NCBI RefSeq assembly: GCF_932526225.1
Contig: NC_064047.1
Location: 15,241,621-15,305,620, forward strand
From: Nematostella vectensis
Lineage: Eukaryota; Cnidaria; Anthozoa; Actiniaria; Edwardsiidae
Length of the DNA: 64,000 nucleotides
Reading direction: 5' to 3'
Positions within the stretch are counted from its first letter, which is position 1, and the number at the start of each line of letters is the position of its first letter. Made by a program: the position numbers and the translations under genes. The notes under the pieces were generated by a model. That model saw nothing but the letters and a program-made list of their open reading frames with translations, made no database searches and was not told where the DNA came from. This document shows, in pieces, positions 1 through 11,516 of the stretch.

Positions 1-5
1 GTGCA

Positions 6-11
6 CACGTG
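6..11. promoter_or_regulatory. CACGTG palindrome (E-box/G-box-like), once per monomer
   Basis: CACGTG is the canonical bHLH E-box and plant G-box core. It overlaps the palindrome GTGCAC (1-6). It recurs in nearly every full monomer; exceptions include CACATG near 23363 and 61876, CACTTG near 34484 and 41344, and the 11 deletion junctions. Binding is not shown; a 6-mer occurs by chance in a 204 bp unit about one time in twenty. Confidence 0.45.
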
Positions 12-131
12 AAGCCGACTTTGATTTCACCTTGACAACGCATCGTTTTTAGCGTGGCCTGTGAGGTGTCTCACGAGATGCCTTACGGTCTTATTGTTCT
101 CACTGTGGGGGAAGGGGGTTACCTGTGGTGG

Positions 132-139
132 TGACGTCA
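132..139. promoter_or_regulatory. TGACGTCA palindrome (CRE/bZIP-like), in most monomers
   Basis: TGACGTCA is the full consensus CRE/ATF site and a strong bZIP site. It is intact in most subfamilies, changed to TGACATCA in A and D, to TGCCGTCA in the 12518-type monomers, and to TGAGGTCA in a few B monomers (16917, 27755, 34200, 41060, 43709). An exact 8-mer palindrome is expected by chance in only about 0.3% of 204 bp units. Function is untested. Confidence 0.45.
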
Positions 140-142
140 TCA

Positions 143-153
143 CTTCAATGAAG
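143..153. other. Dyad CTTCA-A-TGAAG next to the CRE-like site
   Basis: Five-base inverted repeat with a one-base centre, three bases after TGACGTCA. Together they make a dyad cluster of about 22 bp. Subfamily A has CTTCAATAAAG, which breaks the dyad. Confidence 0.5.
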
Positions 154-204
154 CAATAATCAGAGGACCTAGCGTGAAGGTTAGATCGGGACGATTTTGC
201 GGTA

Positions 205-408
205 GTGCACACGTGAAGCCGACTTTGATTTCACCTTGACAACGCGTCGTTTTTAGCGTGGCCTGTAAGGTGTCTTCCGAGATGCCTTACGGTCTTATTG
301 TTCTCACTGTGGGGGAGAAGGGTTGCCTGTGGTGGTGACATCATCACTTCAATAAAGCAATAATCAGAGATCCTAGCGTGAAGGTTAGATCGAGACGATT
401 TTGCGGTA
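205..408 (+). repeat. Monomer subfamily A exemplar (GAGAAGGG type)
   Basis: Diagnostic bases are GTAAGGTGTCTTCCGAG, the tract GGGGGAGAAGGG, TGACATCA in place of TGACGTCA, and CTTCAATAAAG in place of CTTCAATGAAG. The last two changes remove two dyads present in most other subfamilies. It often follows subfamily C directly. Confidence 0.85.
242..247. promoter_or_regulatory. ACGCGT palindrome, once per most monomers
   Basis: Lies in GACAACGCGTCGTTTTT. Subfamily C changes it to ACGCAT. ACGCGT is the MluI cell-cycle box core in yeasts, but nothing here shows such a role. It is listed because it is the third short palindrome of the monomer. Confidence 0.3.
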
Positions 409-608
409 GTGCACACGTGAAGCCGACTTTGATTTCACCTTGACAACGCGTCGTTTTTAGCGTGGCCTGTGAAGTGTCTCCCGAGATGCCTTACGGTCTC
501 ATTGTTCTCACTGTGGGGGGGGTTGCCTGTGGTGGTGACGTCATCACTTCAATAAAGCAATAATCAGAGATCCTAGCGTGAAGGTTAGATCGAGAAGATT
601 TTGCGGTA
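409..608 (+). repeat. Monomer subfamily B exemplar (pure G-run type)
   Basis: Diagnostic bases are GTGAAGTGTCTCCCGAG and GGTCTCATTG, followed by CACTGT and an uninterrupted G-run (8 here). G-run length varies widely among members and is the main cause of non-integer spacing in the array. Confidence 0.85.
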
Positions 609-2225
609 GTGCACACGTGAAGCCGACTTTGATTTCACCTTGACAACGCGTCGTTTTTAGCGTGGTCTGTGAAGTGTCTCCCGAGATGCCTTACGGTCTC
701 ATTGTTCTCACTGTGGGGGGGTTGCCTGTGATGGTGACGTCATCACTTCAATGAAGCAATAATCAGAGATCCTAGCGTGAAGGTTAGATCGAGACGATTT
801 TGCGGTAGTGCACACGTGAAGCCAACTTTGATTCCACCTTGACAACGCGTCGTTTTTAGCGTGGCCTGTAAGGAGTCTCCCGAGATGCCTTACGGTCTTA
901 TTGTTCTCACTGTGGGGGAGGGGGGTTGCCTTTGGTGGTGACATCATCACTTCAATGAAGCAATAATCAAAGATCCTAGCGTGAAGGTTAGGTCGGGACG
1001 ATTTTGCGGTAGTGCACACGTGAAGCCGACTTTGATTTCACCTTGACAACGCGTCGTTTTTAGCGTGGCCTGTAAGGTGTCTTCCGAGATGCCTTACGGT
1101 CTTATTGTTCTCACTGTGGGGGAGAAGGGTTGCCTGTGGTGGTGACATCATCACTTTAATAAAGCAATAATCAGAGATCCTAGCGTGAAGGTTAGATCGA
1201 GACGATTTTGCGGTAGTGCACACGTGAAGCAGACTTTGATTTCACCTTGACAACGCGTCGTTTTTAGCGTGGCCTGTGAAGTGTCTCCCGAGATGCCTTA
1301 CGGTCTCATTGTTCTCACTGTGGGGGGGGGGTTGCCTGTGGTGGTGACGTCATCACTTCAATAAAGCAATAATCAGAGATCCTAGCGTGAAGGTTAGATC
1401 GAGAAGATTTTGCGGTAGTGCACACGTGAAGCCGACTTTGATTTCACCTTGACAACGCGTCGTTTTTAGCGTGGCCTGTGAAGTGTCTCCCGAGATGCCT
1501 TACGGTCTCATTGTTCTCACTTTGGGGGGGTTGCCTGTGGTGGTGACGTCATCACTTCAATGAAGCAATAATCAGAGATCCTAGCGTGAAGGTTAGATCG
1601 AGACGATTTTGCGGTAGTGCACACGTGAAGCCAACTTTGATTTCACCTTGACAACGCGTCGTTTTTAGCGTGGCCTGTAAAGTGTGTCCCGAGATGCCTT
1701 ACGGTCTTATAGTTCTCACTGTGGGGGAGGGGGGTTGCCTTTGGTGGTGACATCATCACTTCAATGAAGCAATAATCAAAGATCCTAGCGTGAAGGTTAG
1801 GTCGGGACGATTTTGCGGTAGTGCACACGTGAAGCCGACTTTGATTTCACCTTGACAACGCGTCGTTTTTAGCGTGGCCTGTGAAGTGTCTCCCGAGATG
1901 CCTTACGGTCTCATTGTTCTCACTGTGGGGGGGGGTTGCCTGTGGTGGTGACGTCATCACTTCAATGAAGCAATAATCAGAGATCCTAGCGTGAAGGTTA
2001 GATCGAGACGATTTTGAGGTAGTGCACACGTGAAGACGACTTTGATTTCACCTTGACAACGCATCATTTTTAGCGTGGCCTGTGAGGTGTCTCACGAGAT
2101 GCCTTACGGTCTTATTGTTCTCACTGTGGGGGAAGGAGGTTACCTGTGGTGGTGACGTCATCACTTCAATGAAGCAATAATCAGAGGACCTAGCGTGAAG
2201 GTTAGATCGGGACGATTTTGCGGTA

Positions 2226-2378
2226 GTGCACACGTGAAGCCGACTTTGATTTCACCTTGACAACGCGTCGTTTTTAGCGTGGCCTGTAAGGTGTCTTCCG
2301 AGATGCCTTACGGTCTTATTGTTCTCACTGTGGGGGAGAAGGGTTGCCTGTGGTGGTGACATCATCACTTCAATAAAG
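2226..2378 (+). repeat. Truncated monomer, 65 bp deletion (1 of 11)
   Basis: An A-type monomer stops at CAATAAAG (2378) and continues directly with CCGACTTTG of the next unit. The missing 65 bp ran from CAATAATC through GTGCACACGTGAAG, so the E-box-like CACGTG is lost. Both ends share AAGC, a four-base microhomology. The next monomer starts TTTCACCTTGAC (background 1). Confidence 0.93.
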
Positions 2379-2771
2379 CCGACTTTGATTTCACCTTGAC
2401 AACGCGTCGTTTTTAGCGTGGCCTGTAAGGTGTCTCCCGAGATGCCTTACGGTCTTATTGTTCTCACTGTGGGGGAGGGGGGTTGCCTGTGGTGGTGACA
2501 TCATCACTTCAATAAAGCAATAATCAGAGATCCTAGCGTGAAGGTTAGATCGAGACGATTTTGCGGTAGTGCACACGTGAAGCCGACTTTGATTTCACCT
2601 TGACAACGCGTCGTTTTTAGCGTGGCCTGTGAAGTGTCTCCCGAGATGCCTTACGGTCTCATTGTTCTCACTGTGGGGGGGGGGGTTGCCTGTGGTGGTG
2701 ACGTCATCACTTCAATGAAGCAATAATCAGAGATCCTAGCGTGAAGGTTAGATCGAGACGATTTTGCGGTA

Positions 2772-2975
2772 GTGCACACGTGAAGCCGACTTTGATTTCA
2801 CCTTGACAACGCGTCGTTTTTAGCGTGGCCTGTGAAGTGTCTCCCGAGATGCCTTACGGTCTTATTGTTCTCACTGTGGGGGAGGAAGGTTGCCTGTGGT
2901 GGTGACGTCATCACTTCAATGAAGCAATAATCAGAGATCCTAGCGTGAAGGTTAGATCGAGACGATTTTGCGGTA
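2772..2975 (+). repeat. Monomer subfamily G exemplar (GAGGAAGG type)
   Basis: Recognised by the tract GGGGGAGGAAGGTTGCC with TGACGTCA intact. In most HORs it is followed by the short six-G monomer (as at 2976), giving a stable two-monomer cassette also seen at 8929, 12926, 34680 and 60650. Confidence 0.8.
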
Positions 2976-3173
2976 GTGCACACGTGAAGCCGACTTTGAT
3001 TTCACCTTGACAACGCGTCTTTTTTAGCGTGGCCTGTAAGGTGTCTCCCGAGATGCCTTACGGTCTTATTGTTCTCACTGTGGGGGGTTGCCTGTGGTGG
3101 TGACGTCATCACTTCAATGAAGCAATAATCAGAGATCCTAGCGTGAAGGTTAGATCGAGACGATTTTGCGGTA
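2976..3173 (+). repeat. Monomer subfamily H exemplar (short six-G type, 198 bp)
   Basis: Has GTAAGGTGTCTCCCGAG, GGTCTTATTG and CACTGT followed by only six G, making it the shortest full-length unit at 198 bp. This member also has GCGTCTTTTTTAGC, shared only with 9133, 19160 and 28439. Confidence 0.8.
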
Positions 3174-4394
3174 GTGCACACGTGAAGCCGACTTTGATTT
3201 CACCTTGACAACGCATCGTTTTTAGCGTGGCCTGTGATGTGTCTGACGAGATGCCTTACGGTCTTATTGTTCTCACTGTGGGGGAAGGGGGTTACCTGTG
3301 GTGGTGACGTCATCACTTCAATGAAGCAATAATCAGAGGACCTAGCGTGAAGGTTAGATCGGGACGATTTTGCGGTAGTGCACACGTGAAGCCGACTTTG
3401 ATTTCACCTTGACAACGCGTCGTTTTTAGCGTGGCCTGTAAGGTGTCTTCCGAGATGCCTTACGGTCTTATTGTTCTCACTGTGGGGGAGAAGGGTTGCC
3501 TGTGGTGGTGACATCATCACTTCAATAAAGCAATAATCAGAGATCCTAGCGTGAAGGTTAGATCGAGACGATTTTGCGGTAGTGCACACGTGAAGCCGAC
3601 TTTGATTTCACCTTGACAACGCGTCGTTTTTAGCGTGGCCTGTAAGGTGTCTTCCGAGATGCCTTACGGTTTCATTGTTCTCACTGTGGGGGAGAAGGGT
3701 TGCCTGTGGTGGTGACGTCATCACTTCAATGAAGCAATAATCAGAGATCCTAGCGTGAAGGTTAGATCGAGACGATTTTGCGGTAGTGCACACGTGAAGC
3801 CGACTTTGATTTCACCTTGACAACGCGTCGTTTTTAGCGTGGCCTGTGAAGTGTCTCCCGAGATGCCTTACGGTCTCATTGTTCTCACTGTGGGGGGGGG
3901 GGGGGTTGCCTGTGGTGGTGACGTCATCACTTCAATGAAGCAATAATCAGAGATCCTAGCGTGAAGGTTAGATCGAGACGATTTTGCGGTAGTGCACACG
4001 TGAAGCCGACTTTGATTTCACCTTGACAACGCATCGTTTTTAGGGTGGCCTGTGAGGTGTCTCACGAGATGCCTTACGGTCTTATTGTTCTCACTGTGGG
4101 GGAAGGGGGTTACCTGTGGTGGTGACGTCATCACTTCAATGAAGCAATAATCAGAGATCCTAGCGTGAAGGTTAGATCGAGACGATTTTGCGGTAGTGCA
4201 CACGTGAAGCCGACTTTGATTTCACCTTGACAACGCGTCGTTTTTAGCGTGGCCTGTGAAGTGTCTCCCGAGATGCCTTACGGTCTCATTGTTCTCACTG
4301 TGGGGGGGTTGCCTGTGGTGGTGACGTCATCACTTCAATGAAGCAATAATCAGAGATCCTAGCGTGAAGGTTAGATCGAGACGATTTTGCTGTA

Positions 4395-4598
4395 GTGCAC
4401 ACGTGAAGCCGACTTTGATTTCACCTTGACAACGCGTCGTTTTTAGCGTGGCCTGTGAAGTGTCTCCCGAGATGCCTTACGGTCTTATTGTTCTCACTGT
4501 GGGGGAGGGGGGTTGCCTGTGGTGGTGACGTCATCACTTCAATGAAGCAATAATCAGAGAACCTAGCGTGAAGGTTAGATCGAGACGATTTTGCGGTA
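4395..4598 (+). repeat. Monomer subfamily E exemplar (GAGAACC type)
   Basis: Recognised by GTGAAGTGTCTCCCGAG, GGGGGAGGGGGG and GAGAACCTAGCG. A frequent variant has CTGTTGTGGTGAC for CTGTGGTGGTGAC (for example 30406, 44593, 49275). Confidence 0.8.
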
Positions 4599-5207
4599 GT
4601 GCACACGTGAAGCCGACTTTGATTTCACCTTGACAACGCGTCGTTTTTAGCGTGGCCTGTGAGGTGTCTTCCGAGATGCCTTACGGTCTTATTGTTCTCA
4701 CTGTGGAGGAGGGGGGTTGCTTGTGGTGGTGACGTCATCACTTCAATGAAGCAATAAGCAGAGATCCTAGCGTGAAGGTTAGATCGAGACGATTTTGCGG
4801 TAGTGCACACGTGAAGCCGACTTTGATTTTACTTTGACAACGCGTCGTTTTTAGCGTGGCCTGTGAAGTGTCTCCCGAGATGCCTTACGGTCTCATTGTT
4901 CTCACTGTGGGGGGGGGTTGCCTGTGGTGGTGACGTCATCACTTCAATGAAGCAATAATCAGAGATCCTAGCGTGAAGGTTAGATCGAGACGATTTTGCG
5001 GTAGTGCACACGTGAAGCCGACTTTGATTTCACCTTGACAGCGCATCATTTTTAGCGTGGCCTGTGAGGTGTCTCACGAGATGCCTTACGGTCTTATTGT
5101 TCTCACTGTGGGGGAAGGGGGTTACCTGTGGTGGTGACGTCATCACTTCAATGAAGCAATAATCAGAGGACATAGCGTGAAGGTTAGATCGGGACGATTT
5201 TGCGGTA

Positions 5208-5360
5208 GTGCACACGTGAAGCCGACTTTGATTTCACCTTGACAACGCGTCGTTTTTAGCGTGGCCTGTAAGGTGTCTTCCGAGATGCCTTACGGTCTTA
5301 TTGTTCTCACTGTGGGGGAGAAGGGTTGCCTGTGGTGGTGACATCATCACTTCAATAAAG
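5208..5360 (+). repeat. Truncated monomer, 65 bp deletion (2 of 11)
   Basis: Same junction as at 2378, but the next monomer starts TTTCAAATTGAC and has GAGATGGCTTACGG (background 2). This is the second truncated monomer within X1. Confidence 0.93.
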
Positions 5361-6157
5361 CCGACTTTGATTTCAAATTGACAACGCGTCGTTTTTAGCG
5401 TGGCCTGTAAGGTGTCTCCCGAGATGGCTTACGGTCTTATTGTTCTCACTGTGGGGGGGGTTGCCTGTGGTGGTGACGTTATCACTTCAATGAAGCAATA
5501 ATCAGAGATCCTAGCGTGAAGGTTAGATCGAGACGATTTTGCGGTAGTGCACACGTCAAGCCGACATTGATTTCACCTTGACAACGCATCGTTTTTAGCG
5601 TGGCCTGTAAGGTGTCTCCCGAGATGCCTTACGGTCTTATTGTTCTCACTGTGGGGGAGAAGGGTTGCCTGTGGTGGTGACATCATCACTTCAATAAAGC
5701 AATAATCAGAGATCCTAGCGTGAAGGTTAGATCGAGACGATTTTGCGGTAGTGCACACGTGAAGCCGACTTTGATTTCACCTTGACAACGCGTCGTTTTT
5801 AGCGTGGCCTGTGAGGTGTCTTCCGAGATGCCTTACGGTCTTATTGTTCTCACTGTGGAGGAGTGGGGTTGCCTGTGGTGGTGACGTCATCACTTCAATG
5901 AAGCAATAATCAGAGATCCTAGCGTGAAGGTTAGATCGAGACGATTTTGCGGTAGTGCACACGTGAAGCCGACTTTGATTTCACCTTGACAACGCGTCGA
6001 TTTTAGCGTGCATGTGAAGTGTCTCCCGAGATGCCTTAAGGTCTTATTGTTCTCACTGTGGGGGAGGGGGGTTGCCTGTTGTGGTGACGTCATCACTTCA
6101 ATGAAGCAATAATCAGAGAACCTAGCGTGAAGGTTAGATCGAGACGATTTTGCGGTA

Positions 6158-6361
6158 GTGCACACGTGAAGCCGACTTTGATTTGACCTTGACAACGCGT
6201 CGTTTTTAGCGTGGCCTGTGAGGTGTCTCCCGAGATGCCTTACGGTCTTATTGTTCTCACTGTGGGGGAAGGGGGTTACCTGTGGTGGTGACGTCATCAC
6301 TTCAATGAAGCAATAATCAGAGGACCTAGCGTGAAGGTTAGATCGGGACGATTTTGCGGTA
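6158..6361 (+). repeat. Chimeric monomer at the X1/X2 boundary
   Basis: The left part has TTTGACCTTG, GCGTCG and TCTCCCGAG, as in the monomer at 12314. The right part has GAGGACC and GATCGGGACG, as in the monomer at 1. The switch lies between 6231 and 6322, the interval without diagnostic differences. Confidence 0.85.
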
Positions 6362-8382
6362 GTGCACACGTGAAGCCGACTTTGATTTCACCTTGACAAC
6401 GCGTCGTTTTTAGCGTGGCCTGTAAGGTGTCTTCCGAGATGCCTTACGGTCTTATTGTTCTCACTGTGGGGGAGAAGGGTTGCCTGTGGTGGTGACATCA
6501 TCACTTCAATAAAGCAATAATCAGAGATCCTAGCGTGAAGGTTAGATCGAGACGATTTTGCGGTAGTGCACACGTGAAGCCGACTTTGATTTCACCTTGA
6601 CAACGCGTCGTTTTTAGCGTGGCCTGTGAAGTGTCTCCCGAGATGCCTTACGGTCTCATTGTTCTCACTGTGGGGGGGGTTGCCTGTGGTGGTGACGTCA
6701 TCACTTCAATAAAGCAATAATCAGAGATCCTAGCGTGAAGGTTAGATCGAGAAGATTTTGCGGTAGTGCACACGTGAAGCCGACTTTGATTTCACCTTGA
6801 CAACGCGTCGTTTTTAGCGTGGTCTGTGAAGTGTCTCCCGAGATGCCTTACGGTCTCATTGTTCTCACTGTGGGGGGGTTGCCTGTGATGGTGACGTCAT
6901 CACTTCAATGAAGCAATAATCAGAGATCCTAGCGTGAAGGTTAGATCGAGACGATTTTGCGGTAGTGCACACGTGAAGCCAACTTTGATTCCACCTTGAC
7001 AACGCGTCGTTTTTAGCGTGGCCTGTAAGGAGTCTCCCGAGATGCCTTACGGTCTTATTGTTCTCACTGTGGGGGAGGGGGGTTGCCTTTGGTGGTGACA
7101 TCATCACTTCAATGAAGCAATAATCAAAGATCCTAGCGTGAAGGTTAGGTCGGGACGATTTTGCTGTAGTGCACACGTGAAGCCGACTTTGATTTCACCT
7201 TGACAACGCGTCGTTTTTAGCGTGGCCTGTAAGGTGTCTTCCGAGATGCCTTACGGTCTTATTGTTCTCACTGTGGGGGAGAAGGGTTGCCTGTGGTGGT
7301 GACATCATCACTTTAATAAAGCAATAATCAGAGATCCTAGCGTGAAGGTTAGATCGAGACGATTTTGCGGTAGTGCACACGTGAAGCAGACTTTGATTTC
7401 ACCTTGACAACGCGTCGTTTTTAGCGTGGCCTGTGAAGTGTCTCCCGAGATGCCTTACGGTCTCATTGTTCTCACTGTGGGGGGGGGGTTGCCTGTGGTG
7501 GTGACGTCATCACTTCAATAAAGCAATAATCAGAGATCCTAGCGTGAAGGTTAGATCGAGAAGATTTTGCGGTAGTGCACACGTGAAGCCGACTTTGATT
7601 TCACCTTGACAACGCGTCGTTTTTAGCGTGGCCTGTGAAGTGTCTCCCGAGATGCCTTACGGTCTCATTGTTCTCACTTTGGGGGGGTTGCCTGTGGTGG
7701 TGACGTCATCACTTCAATGAAGCAATAATCAGAGATCCTAGCGTGAAGGTTAGATCGAGACGATTTTGCGGTAGTGCACACGTGAAGCCAACTTTGATTT
7801 CACCTTGACAACGCGTCGTTTTTAGCGTGGCCTGTAAAGTGTGTCCCGAGATGCCTTACGGTCTTATAGTTCTCACTGTGGGGGAGGGGGGTTGCCTTTG
7901 GTGGTGACATCATCACTTCAATGAAGCAATAATCAAAGATCCTAGCGTGAAGGTTAGGTCGGGACGATTTTGCGGTAGTGCACACGTGAAGCCGACTTTG
8001 ATTTCACCTTGACAACGCGTCGTTTTTAGCGTGGCCTGTGAAGTGTCTCCCGAGATGCCTTACGGTCTCATTGTTCTCACTGTGGGGGGGGGTTGCCTGT
8101 GGTGGTGACGTCATCACTTCAATGAAGCAATAATCAGAGATCCTAGCGTGAAGGTTAGATCGAGACGATTTTGAGGTAGTGCACACGTGAAGACGACTTT
8201 GATTTCACCTTGACAACGCATCATTTTTAGCGTGGCCTGTGAGGTGTCTCACGAGATGCCTTACGGTCTTATTGTTCTCACTGTGGGGGAAGGAGGTTAC
8301 CTGTGGTGGTGACGTCATCACTTCAATGAAGCAATAATCAGAGGACCTAGCGTGAAGGTTAGATCGGGACGATTTTGCGGTA

Positions 8383-8535
8383 GTGCACACGTGAAGCCGA
8401 CTTTGATTTCACCTTGACAACGCGTCGTTTTTAGCGTGGCCTGTAAGGTGTCTTCCGAGATGCCTTACGGTCTTATTGTTCTCACTGTGGGGGAGAAGGG
8501 TTGCCTGTGGTGGTGACATCATCACTTCAATAAAG
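8383..8535 (+). repeat. Truncated monomer, 65 bp deletion (3 of 11)
   Basis: X2 counterpart of 2226-2378, background 1 (TTTCACCTTGAC follows). Confidence 0.93.
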
Positions 8536-11363
8536 CCGACTTTGATTTCACCTTGACAACGCGTCGTTTTTAGCGTGGCCTGTAAGGTGTCTCCCGAGAT
8601 GCCTTACGGTCTTATTGTTCTCACTGTGGGGGAGGGGGGTTGCCTGTGGTGGTGACATCATCACTTCAATAAAGCAATAATCAGAGATCCTAGCGTGAAG
8701 GTTAGATCGAGACGATTTTGCGGTAGTGCACACGTGAAGCCGACTTTGATTTCACCTTGACAACGCGTCGTTTTTAGCGTGGCCTGTGAAGTGTCTCCCG
8801 AGATGCCTTACGGTCTCATTGTTCTCACTGTGGGGGGGGGGGTTGCCTGTGGTGGTGACGTCATCACTTCAATGAAGCAATAATCAGAGATCCTAGCGTG
8901 AAGGTTAGATCGAGACGATTTTGCGGTAGTGCACACGTGAAGCCGACTTTGATTTCACCTTGACAACGCGTCGTTTTTAGCGTGGCCTGTGAAGTGTCTC
9001 CCGAGATGCCTTACGGTCTTATTGTTCTCACTGTGGGGGAGGAAGGTTGCCTGTGGTGGTGACGTCATCACTTCAATGAAGCAATAATCAGAGATCCTAG
9101 CGTGAAGGTTAGATCGAGACGATTTTGCGGTAGTGCACACGTGAAGCCGACTTTGATTTCACCTTGACAACGCGTCTTTTTTAGCGTGGCCTGTAAGGTG
9201 TCTCCCGAGATGCCTTACGGTCTTATTGTTCTCACTGTGGGGGGTTGCCTGTGGTGGTGACGTCATCACTTCAATGAAGCAATAATCAGAGATCCTAGCG
9301 TGAAGGTTAGATCGAGACGATTTTGCGGTAGTGCACACGTGAAGCCGACTTTGATTTCACCTTGACAACGCATCGTTTTTAGCGTGGCCTGTGATGTGTC
9401 TGACGAGATGCCTTACGGTCTTATTGTTCTCACTGTGGGGGAAGGGGGTTACCTGTGGTGGTGACGTCATCACTTCAATGAAGCAATAATCAGAGGACCT
9501 AGCGTGAAGGTTAGATCGGGACGATTTTGCGGTAGTGCACACGTGAAGCCGACTTTGATTTCACCTTGACAACGCGTCGTTTTTAGCGTGGCCTGTAAGG
9601 TGTCTTCCGAGATGCCTTACGGTCTTATTGTTCTCACTGTGGGGGAGAAGGGTTGCCTGTGGTGGTGACATCATCACTTCAATAAAGCAATAATCAGAGA
9701 TCCTAGCGTGAAGGTTAGATCGAGACGATTTTGCGGTAGTGCACACGTGAAGCCGACTTTGATTTCACCTTGACAACGCGTCGTTTTTAGCGTGGCCTGT
9801 AAGGTGTCTTCCGAGATGCCTTACGGTTTCATTGTTCTCACTGTGGGGGAGAAGGGTTGCCTGTGGTGGTGACGTCATCACTTCAATGAAGCAATAATCA
9901 GAGATCCTAGCGTGAAGGTTAGATCGAGACGATTTTGCGGTAGTGCACACGTGAAGCCGACTTTGATTTCACCTTGACAACGCGTCGTTTTTAGCGTGGC
10001 CTGTGAAGTGTCTCCCGAGATGCCTTACGGTCTCATTGTTCTCACTGTGGGGGGGGGGGGGTTGCCTGTGGTGGTGACGTCATCACTTCAATGAAGCAAT
10101 AATCAGAGATCCTAGCGTGAAGGTTAGATCGAGACGATTTTGCGGTAGTGCACACGTGAAGCCGACTTTGATTTCACCTTGACAACGCATCGTTTTTAGG
10201 GTGGCCTGTGAGGTGTCTCACGAGATGCCTTACGGTCTTATTGTTCTCACTGTGGGGGAAGGGGGTTACCTGTGGTGGTGACGTCATCACTTCAATGAAG
10301 CAATAATCAGAGATCCTAGCGTGAAGGTTAGATCGAGACGATTTTGCGGTAGTGCACACGTGAAGCCGACTTTGATTTCACCTTGACAACGCGTCGTTTT
10401 TAGCGTGGCCTGTGAAGTGTCTCCCGAGATGCCTTACGGTCTCATTGTTCTCACTGTGGGGGGGTTGCCTGTGGTGGTGACGTCATCACTTCAATGAAGC
10501 AATAATCAGAGATCCTAGCGTGAAGGTTAGATCGAGACGATTTTGCTGTAGTGCACACGTGAAGCCGACTTTGATTTCACCTTGACAACGCGTCGTTTTT
10601 AGCGTGGCCTGTGAAGTGTCTCCCGAGATGCCTTACGGTCTTATTGTTCTCACTGTGGGGGAGGGGGGTTGCCTGTGGTGGTGACGTCATCACTTCAATG
10701 AAGCAATAATCAGAGAACCTAGCGTGAAGGTTAGATCGAGACGATTTTGCGGTAGTGCACACGTGAAGCCGACTTTGATTTCACCTTGACAACGCGTCGT
10801 TTTTAGCGTGGCCTGTGAGGTGTCTTCCGAGATGCCTTACGGTCTTATTGTTCTCACTGTGGAGGAGGGGGGTTGCCTGTGGTGGTGACGTCATCACTTC
10901 AATGAAGCAATAAGCAGAGATCCTAGCGTGAAGGTTAGATCGAGACGATTTTGCGGTAGTGCACACGTGAAGCCGACTTTGATTTTACTTTGACAACGCG
11001 TCGTTTTTAGCGTGGCCTGTGAAGTGTCTCCCGAGATGCCTTACGGTCTCATTGTTCTCACTGTGGGGGGGGGTTGCCTGTGGTGGTGACGTCATCACTT
11101 CAATGAAGCAATAATCAGAGATCCTAGCGTGAAGGTTAGATCGAGACGATTTTGCGGTAGTGCACACGTGAAGCCGACTTTGATTTCACCTTGACAGCGC
11201 ATCATTTTTAGCGTGGCCTGTGAGGTGTCTCACGAGATGCCTTACGGTCTTATTGTTCTCACTGTGGGGGAAGGGGGTTACCTGTGGTGGTGACGTCATC
11301 ACTTCAATGAAGCAATAATCAGAGGACATAGCGTGAAGGTTAGATCGGGACGATTTTGCGGTA

Positions 11364-11516
11364 GTGCACACGTGAAGCCGACTTTGATTTCACCTTGACA
11401 ACGCGTCGTTTTTAGCGTGGCCTGTAAGGTGTCTTCCGAGATGCCTTACGGTCTTATTGTTCTCACTGTGGGGGAGAAGGGTTGCCTGTGGTGGTGACAT
11501 CATCACTTCAATAAAG
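11364..11516 (+). repeat. Truncated monomer, 65 bp deletion (4 of 11)
   Basis: X2 counterpart of 5208-5360, background 2 (TTTCAAATTGAC follows). Confidence 0.93.

Larger units (their letters stand above)
1..204 (+). repeat. Monomer subfamily C exemplar (GAGGACC type)
   Basis: Diagnostic bases are GCATCG for GCGTCG, TCTCACGAG, the purine tract GGGGGAAGGGGGTTACC, GAGGACC, and GATCGGGACG. TGACGTCA is intact at 132-139. In HORs it usually follows a G-run monomer. Confidence 0.85.
1..6157 (+). repeat. Higher-order repeat X, copy 1 (31 monomers)
   Basis: This block of 31 monomers, two of them 65 bp shorter, is repeated in order with a shift of 6157 bp (6156 bp after position about 3900). Monomer order, private substitutions and G-run lengths all match. 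By eye only scattered differences separate the copies: G at 1008 against T at 7165, T at 4721 against C at 10877, and a G-run of 14 against 13. The window begins inside the array, so the true left edge of the unit is unknown. Confidence 0.95.

Noticed and set aside
132-139. Calling the CRE-like sites functional promoters
   Set aside because: No gene follows them, they repeat every 204 bp with no TATA or start context, and binding cannot be inferred from sequence alone; they are kept only as motif observations.
180-200. Pol III B-box-like match (GATCGAGAC fits GWTCRANNC), suggesting a tRNA or SINE origin
   Set aside because: The degenerate motif is expected by chance in about one in ten such units counting both strands, and no A-box at a suitable distance upstream was found.
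1-204. CENP-B box
   Set aside because: I looked for TTCG-N4-A-N2-CGGG on both strands of the consensus and found no match; CGGGACG in some subfamilies lacks the left half.
27-212. Minus-strand 60-61 codon open frames in most monomers as genes
   Set aside because: They start at GTG; the first in-frame ATG is about codon 25. They recur in every unit because 204 is a multiple of 3, they are broken freely by G-run length changes and by stops such as in 61664-61867, and there is no recognisable domain.
5890-6369. Longer minus-strand open frames of 91-159 codons (also at 12046, 22074, 32265, 38508, 63231)
   Set aside because: They are read-through or frame-shift fusions of two or three monomers, caused by TTTGACC stop loss, one-base T-run or G-run changes, or small deletions. 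They have no independent sequence.
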